From positions 1 to 57,150 of the forward strand of contig SVLF01000012.1 of assembly GCA_015068085.1 (NCBI GenBank): 57,150 nt of DNA. The letters run 5' to 3'. A program made the translations under genes and the position numbers. Each line of letters opens with the position of its first letter. The stretch's first letter is position 1. Below the pieces are notes generated by a model. That model had not been told where the DNA came from. It did no database searches and saw nothing but the letters and a program-made list of their open reading frames with translations. This DNA comes from Oscillospiraceae bacterium. Its GTDB lineage: Bacteria > Bacillota > Clostridia > Oscillospirales > JAAYXM01. Positions 52,801 through 57,150 of this stretch are shown one piece after another.

Positions 52801-55800
52801 CGTTACGAACCTTGACAGAATTTACAATATGGCAGCTCCGGAAGGACTTCCTCGTTTCTATTACCCGGGACAACGCTATGACCCTCTCAACAACTTTTGT
52901 CGCTATTGCGGAGAAGACCTTACGCTCAAGTACAGTAAATACGGATTTTCATCAGAGGCACTTTCGCGTGAGTGGAAGATTCAGTGTCCGGAGTGTAAAC
53001 GTCTTTTCCCGTCAAACGATTTTGGCAAGTTCTTTGAGCTTGGTATGACGGAAAGCAAAAAGCTCTGGAGCTATGAACAGGCATTGCAGAAGCATCACGA
53101 AATGTTTGTCTGTGAGAGCGTCAAGGCAGGCGGCGAATGCACCTGTGCACGCCCGATCGATTCGGCTCCCGAACCGGGAAGTATTGAGTGGTTTAACAAC
53201 GACCCGAGAAATGCAGAATGGTATGCATTCTACGGTTACGGCGTAGAGGGTGGATATCTGAATAACGACCTTTATGAAGAAATGGACGAAAAGCTTGGTG
53301 TTCGCGGATGGGCAGTCGATGACGGATTCGGTTACCGTCAGCCGTATATCTCAAAAGAAACAGCGGCTGAAAAAGGTGTGCCGGGATATGATCCTCGGTA
53401 TTTCGATAAGGATGGATATGCATGGTATAAGGACGGAAGCAGAACCGGACCCGTTCTGTACACATATGCAGCTAACTTTGCTTTTGAAGGCATCTGGCAG
53501 GCAAAAGGAACTAACAGCGCAGTTATGAAAAGTGCGCTCAAAAGCCTGCGTGAGGCATTCCTTTATACGGGTGATGCAAAGTACGGAAGAGCAGGCGCAA
53601 TTCTTCTTGATAAATGGGCAGACCTTTATCCCTATTTCGAGTGGGCAAAATGGAGAACATTCAGAACTGACTCCTATCTCGGAACAGTGTGCGATCCGGT
53701 TGACGCCACATATCTTGCAGTCGAGCTTGCTGAGAGCTATGACACATTCCTTCCAATATATAACGACCCGTATGTTGTTGAATATCTCTCAAAAACAGCT
53801 CCTCAATATGAAATGAACGGGGATGGCTCGTGGAAGCGTGATGAAAACGGCAATCTTATTCCCGTAAATCTCAAGGACAGCCCGGGAGCGCTTCGTAAAA
53901 ATGTTGAAGATAACATTCTTCTCGAAATATTCGATGGAGTTAAACACGGAAGAGTAATCGGAAACTTCGGACTGCATCATTCGGCTGTTGTAACGGCAGC
54001 CATTGTGCTAGATAGAGAACCGGAAACAGGTGAGATGATAGACTGGGCTATGCGTTACGGTACAGGTAAGGTGTACAACAGCGCAACTGTTGGCAATCCT
54101 GAACCGAACAATACAGGTGCATTTGCAATCAATCATTTACTTACGGCAGTTGACCGCGACGGTAACGGCAATGAAAATTCAACGCAGTACAATAAATTCT
54201 GGGTGCAATATCTGCTTGATGTGTCGGAAAAGCTTTACAAATATACAAGCCAACCGGGAAAAGAACAGTATAAGAGATACAACCTTCTTGATAACCCGAA
54301 GTTTGTGAAGATGTTCACTGCTATTCCGCGCCTTACTCTCGGCGGATATTATTCTCCACAGATGGGCGATTCCGATGGAACGGCAACCGCCACTACAAAC
54401 GTAGTGCTTGAAGACTGTGTCACAGGGTTTAAGTACACCAAGAATCGTTTGCTTGCACGTGTTATCTATCAGCAAAACGGAAATAGTGTCGATGGATTGC
54501 ACACCTCTATTTATGATGCGGAGCCGGAAAAAATCAAGGAAGATATACAGAATATAGTCGATGAAGACGGTGGTTTCTCGCTTGAAAGCGACCTTCTTTC
54601 CGGATTCGGTTTTGCTGCGCTTCGTGCAGGTGCGATGAATGAATCTGCAAACGCCGTAACCGAAACGAACACTCAGCGTGACTTTGCTTTGTACTTCGGT
54701 ATGACCAACGGCCATGGTCATCGCGATACATTGAATCTGTATATGTCCGCGTTCGGCCTTAACATAGCTCCTGACCTCGGATATCCGAAGGCTACGGGAA
54801 CGGATCCTAACCGTCTGCAGTGGGTTCAGACAACCATTTCTCATAACACCGTTGTTGTTGATGAAAAGGAACAACCGAGCGTAGCCTTCACCGGAAAAAC
54901 GCGGCATTTTGACGATGCCGGAAGAGTGAAACTTATGGATGTTGTATCGGATATTTATTCACAGTGTGATGAATACCGCCGTTCTGTTGTTATGGTTGAG
55001 GTTGATGACGAAATATCCTATGGAGTTGACTTCTTCCACATTAAGGGTGGAAACGACCATTTGTACAGCTTCCACAGCCAGTCGGATGAAATCTCTGCAG
55101 TATCGGGCTTGTCTGACTTGTACGAGCAGCCGACCTATGAAAACGAAAAAGGCGAGCTTGTAGGAACATATGCAGGTGCAGATGTTGTTTACGGTACTGA
55201 CCCGAATCATGTCGGATCGGAAGCATATGAAACGTTTTATCCGCGCGGCTACACATGGCTTAAGAACGTAAGAACGTATAACTCAATAGAGAACAATTTC
55301 GCTGTTGAATACAAGGTAAAAGACTGGAATAAAGTCCTCCCGACCAAGCGCGATATAAGGCTCCGCCTTACAATGGTGAATGATGCGCCACTTGATGAGG
55401 TTACGTTTGTAACAGGTGAAGCTCCAAAAACCGCCAAGAATACAAATATTGGCGAGCTTGAATATCTGCTTGTAAGAAACAGCGGAACAAATCTTGACAC
55501 CACATTTACCACGGTTTACGAGCCGTATATTGCAGGTGAGCAGTATATTGAAAGTATAGTCAAGGTTCCGATGACACGTAAGGAAGGTCAGAAACCGGGC
55601 GTAAGCGATGCATACAGTGCTGTTAAAGTTACATTGAAAAACGGAAGAATTGATTATATTATCTATTCAAACAACAATGAGATAGATTATGTTGTTGATG
55701 ACAAGTTTAACTTCCGCGGCTTTGCAGGCGTTGTCTCGCTTGAAACTACACAGACCGGAGAAGAAATTGTTTACAGCTATCTAAGCGACGGAGAGGTGCT

Positions 55801-57150
55801 CAGCTTTGTTGAAGATACCGAAACTGAAGAAGCTGTGCCGGCATATACAGGAACGGTTAAAGCATTTACCGAAGAGCTTTCACTTGAGAACAGCATTGTT
55901 TACACACCGTCAGAAGGCCAGACGGTTAATGTTGAATCCCTTTCCGGCAAGTATGTTTACGTTGAAAACGACGGCGTGCAGAGCGGCGCATATAAAATTG
56001 AAGGTGCGTCAGAAAATGCAGAGGGAGATATTGTGCTTGATATCGGTGAGGTATCTGTTGTAAGAGGTTATCTCGATCCGTTGAATTCAGCGCTCGGATA
56101 CGAATACAACATATCGGAAGGTCAGGCTTTGCGCATTCCGCTTAACAGCGTATATGATGCAGCACCGAAAATAGCTCAGGTGCCGGATTATACAACAAGC
56201 GCCGGAAGCTCAATAACCGTTCCTCTGGGCGTTACAAGCGAAAAGGAAATCACGCTGATAGGAACAAGCATTCCACGAGGTATGACCATCAATCAGGAAA
56301 CAAAAACTCTTACGTGGAAGCCGGATGATTCGCAGGGCGGAGCTCATCACGTTGCGATAACTGCAACCGATGGGATTCTTGAGACAACTGTTCATTTTAC
56401 GGTAACGGTATACGGAAGAACAACCGGCGGTTCGTCGGATAACAACGGCAAAACGGAAGCTCCGTCCGGAACTACCGATACTCCTGCCGGCGGCGGAGGA
56501 GGCGGTGGCGGCGGTGCCGCACCGACAGATAAGCCGGATGATGCGGAGAATACCGACAAAAACGTTGAAAACGAAAATGTCAATACTGCACCCGACGCGT
56601 CGGGTGAAACGGATAATATCCGTTTCACAGATCTTTCTAACCACGCATGGGCGGCAGATGCGATAAACGCACTTGCAGCAGATGGAATAATAAAGGGCAC
56701 GAGCGCAAGTACGTTTAGTCCAAAGAGTAATATCACCCGCGCAGATTTTGCGATACTTCTTGTACGTGCGTTCAATCTCACGTCAGAAAATTCGGAAAAC
56801 TTTGCAGACGTATCAGCATCCGACTATTTCGCATCCGAGCTTGCAATAGCACGCAATACAGGCATTGTCAACGGCATCGGTGATAATAAATTTGCACCGC
56901 GAAACTCCATCACCCGTCAGGATATGATGGTGATAGTCTACCGCGCACTTTCAAGCCTTCCCCTTGAGGGGAAGGTGTCAGCGGAGCTGACGGATGAGGT
57001 GTTATCGCAATACCACGATTTCACCTCCGTCGCTCCTTATGCCCGCGACGCCGTTTCAGCCCTCATCTCCGTCGGATTTGTCAACGGTAAGAACGGATGC
57101 ATCGCACCAACAGATTACACAACACGAGCCGAGGTTGCGGTTCTTATCAA
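49811..57150 (+). CDS. Giant SLH-anchored heparinase II/III-type polysaccharide lyase, partial at the 3' end
   Basis: An exported protein of at least 2446 residues, still open at the window edge. After a signal peptide (residues 1-23) come a CBM-like module (to ~255), an Ig-like domain (~260-355), a second diverged copy of the module (~357-575), several Ig-like/Big_2 domains (~580-950, with WSSSDETVATVSEKGEISGV) and an alpha/alpha-toroid plus heparinase II/III beta domain (~960-1850). The lyase part carries C1030, C1033, C1059 and C1062 as a zinc-ribbon-like pair, and H1635-G-H1637 in the TNGHGHRDTLNLY motif. A He_PIG-like domain (~2120-2195), a nine-Gly linker (~2225) and three SLH repeats from ~2271 follow; the third is cut by the window end. 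It should cleave uronic-acid polysaccharides at the cell surface. GGAGGAG precedes the ATG. Confidence 0.85.
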   Translation, partial: MKKILSLVLAIAMLISLFPAVSAGDEDLASYTYSFGNGSWIERGHPETGVRSIKSTEKDFDTSVLTNTEWAYLGSSFVTPANSNAVSASDPRRNFVVGNHKSGVRAIAGTKGEWMAFKLEVPESGDYTATVKALHCKEATSDLDIYLFPQNTKVSVGNCSNANLVDVFADSSVYGTFESDDTVGCTRKNAQNFEKFVFADNLNTDDYKVVGNADLYAETEATNDVSGATAKSITLNADVYVLLLVANEAGEVYINSLTLNELPEVEALTDIEVSFAEKIYVGEKLSPKVKWFSGDEETDGTLGIVTVEITENGNPDGALLAGTDGNIYATAEGQATVKVTGTLDGVSVSKEKTVEVIAENRWANANQAYMFSIKGHSDMTVNQGITVDDTTAGRDITEEEFNSYAYLDYGKVRPWGMVSAVARGRPGRKYFTQYSTGMELCGLIGDWVAFKVKIPAAGTYNIDISGKVQKSAGRAEIYMLPYENTMNFSSVRAAIDTYTTDENFVAEADLYSTATETVRLNNIGKFVADERLDYSAGYAEYLMIVKTCLSKKAPDPKKYRLEIEGIYFTGSPAASPAVVTFPEADIAVGESTSVSLMETGTVGASDAYVHHMLLGDGEAVLLQSDAGDKFTAISNGTATVKSYVIFGGSVYTFENIITVSEEARVTNAYIYANNPYEIGEDLAFDVRLEQKDRKIISSGTIKNFEIVSNADNAVSLSNDGTVITATAVGSAEIKAIVSARGKTFESDTLTVNVVRPKVSGDNVKEAKLIAETSVITLGGERIIPAIKFYDKNGGEIAYEPENIQKITWSSSDETVATVSEKGEISGVSDGKADITAIITYGGKRFSATLSVTVEDTSGVDLSFGVNASYENTIYVYDRTNINLSVAMNSGKTIKVPYEYITWSFADEAMSEIVEISENGTVYGTALGKAVITPVINPEWKNIGEVSVSPVEINVVWDASINPQIFTVADRENAKANAKKYSWAKKLRDAAISKADTYVTNLDRIYNMAAPEGLPRFYYPGQRYDPLNNFCRYCGEDLTLKYSKYGFSSEALSREWKIQCPECKRLFPSNDFGKFFELGMTESKKLWSYEQALQKHHEMFVCESVKAGGECTCARPIDSAPEPGSIEWFNNDPRNAEWYAFYGYGVEGGYLNNDLYEEMDEKLGVRGWAVDDGFGYRQPYISKETAAEKGVPGYDPRYFDKDGYAWYKDGSRTGPVLYTYAANFAFEGIWQAKGTNSAVMKSALKSLREAFLYTGDAKYGRAGAILLDKWADLYPYFEWAKWRTFRTDSYLGTVCDPVDATYLAVELAESYDTFLPIYNDPYVVEYLSKTAPQYEMNGDGSWKRDENGNLIPVNLKDSPGALRKNVEDNILLEIFDGVKHGRVIGNFGLHHSAVVTAAIVLDREPETGEMIDWAMRYGTGKVYNSATVGNPEPNNTGAFAINHLLTAVDRDGNGNENSTQYNKFWVQYLLDVSEKLYKYTSQPGKEQYKRYNLLDNPKFVKMFTAIPRLTLGGYYSPQMGDSDGTATATTNVVLEDCVTGFKYTKNRLLARVIYQQNGNSVDGLHTSIYDAEPEKIKEDIQNIVDEDGGFSLESDLLSGFGFAALRAGAMNESANAVTETNTQRDFALYFGMTNGHGHRDTLNLYMSAFGLNIAPDLGYPKATGTDPNRLQWVQTTISHNTVVVDEKEQPSVAFTGKTRHFDDAGRVKLMDVVSDIYSQCDEYRRSVVMVEVDDEISYGVDFFHIKGGNDHLYSFHSQSDEISAVSGLSDLYEQPTYENEKGELVGTYAGADVVYGTDPNHVGSEAYETFYPRGYTWLKNVRTYNSIENNFAVEYKVKDWNKVLPTKRDIRLRLTMVNDAPLDEVTFVTGEAPKTAKNTNIGELEYLLVRNSGTNLDTTFTTVYEPYIAGEQYIESIVKVPMTRKEGQKPGVSDAYSAVKVTLKNGRIDYIIYSNNNEIDYVVDDKFNFRGFAGVVSLETTQTGEEIVYSYLSDGEVLSFVEDTETEEAVPAYTGTVKAFTEELSLENSIVYTPSEGQTVNVESLSGKYVYVENDGVQSGAYKIEGASENAEGDIVLDIGEVSVVRGYLDPLNSALGYEYNISEGQALRIPLNSVYDAAPKIAQVPDYTTSAGSSITVPLGVTSEKEITLIGTSIPRGMTINQETKTLTWKPDDSQGGAHHVAITATDGILETTVHFTVTVYGRTTGGSSDNNGKTEAPSGTTDTPAGGGGGGGGGAAPTDKPDDAENTDKNVENENVNTAPDASGETDNIRFTDLSNHAWAADAINALAADGIIKGTSASTFSPKSNITRADFAILLVRAFNLTSENSENFADVSASDYFASELAIARNTGIVNGIGDNKFAPRNSITRQDMMVIVYRALSSLPLEGKVSAELTDEVLSQYHDFTSVAPYARDAVSALISVGFVNGKNGCIAPTDYTTRAEVAVLI
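49928..50184 (+). repeat. Duplicated module, copy 2 (partner 48071-48327)
   Basis: Near-identical to copy 1. The clustered mismatches lie around the NNAVSAED / NSNAVSASD stretch, while the rest is virtually unchanged even at third codon positions, so the copies are recent or were homogenised. Confidence 0.85.
56952..57001 (+). repeat. Double-hairpin dispersed repeat read in frame inside the SLH region
   Basis: CCTTCCCC-TTGA-GGGGAAGG (56956-56975) is a perfect 8-bp hairpin, and GTCAGC-GGA-GCTGAC (56977-56991) a perfect 6-bp hairpin right after it, ending ACGGATGAGGT. This resembles a dispersed intergenic repeat I recall from gut Clostridia. Here it is translated in frame as LPLEGKVSAELTDEV between SLH repeats 2 and 3 of the giant lyase. 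Confidence 0.7.

Noticed and set aside
54179-54907. 242-codon frame antisense to the lyase domain
   Set aside because: Lies inside the continuous reading frame of the giant lyase; its Arg/Ile-rich translation resembles no family.
1-57150. CRISPR arrays, tRNA/rRNA genes, transposases, integrases or phage genes
   Set aside because: No regularly spaced repeats, no cloverleaf-like intergenic segments, and no recognisable mobile-element proteins were seen in reading all gaps and frames.

Overview
The window looks like a chromosomal segment of a low-to-mid GC, spore-lineage member of the Clostridia (Firmicutes), most likely an uncultured gut or rumen Oscillospirales/Clostridiales type. The reasons are AGGAGG-type ribosome binding sites, several TTG/GTG starts, and the conserved Firmicute gene orders yicC-remA-rpoZ-priA-def-fmt-rsmB-rlmN-prpC-prkC-rsgA and nusB-xseA-xseB-ispA-dxs-tlyA-nadK-argR-recN. 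A CwlD-type cortex amidase, a c-di-AMP cyclase with its YbbR partner, an isopropanol-type NADP alcohol dehydrogenase and an SLH-anchored exoenzyme point the same way. All identifications come from reading motifs and gene order; no database search was run.

Layout. 1-11.5 kb is accessory metabolism: an intracellular GH20 hexosaminidase (minus) is divergent from a SIS / archaeal-type TIM-like / YjbQ operon, followed by a secondary alcohol dehydrogenase with an AraC regulator, a MATE exporter, pyruvate phosphate dikinase and a D,D-carboxypeptidase. 11.6-17.2 kb holds a DUF3343 + cysteine desulfurase-like pair (possible Se/S handling), then cdaA-cdaR and a run of poorly characterised genes: DUF5685, a J-domain protein with a Cys-rich tail, and a membrane protein. 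17.2-32 kb and 32-40.6 kb are housekeeping operons for RNA quality control, replication restart, protein maturation, Ser/Thr signalling, ribosome assembly, DNA repair, isoprenoid synthesis, NAD kinase and arginine regulation. gmk and coaBC, which often sit in the first of these blocks, are absent there.

40.6-57.15 kb is the most unusual part. An AraC regulator is divergent from a tight six-gene operon: Gfo/Idh oxidoreductase, HIT-like protein, LarA-family nickel racemase homologue, second intracellular GH20, PHP phosphoesterase and calcineurin-like phosphoesterase. It is followed by two secreted proteins that share a nearly identical N-terminal module. The second is a giant protein (at least 2446 residues, open at the window edge) with CBM-like and Ig-like domains, a heparinase II/III-type polysaccharide lyase domain carrying a zinc-ribbon-like Cys pair, a polyglycine linker and SLH anchoring repeats. 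Together these suggest a surface lyase feeding an intracellular pathway for amino-sugar/uronic-acid glycans, with an uncharacterised 2-hydroxyacid epimerisation step. Two sequences resembling dispersed intergenic repeats of gut Clostridia are present here, one of them read in frame inside the SLH region. No tRNA, rRNA, CRISPR, transposase or prophage gene was seen, and no gene-free stretch exceeds 300 bases.
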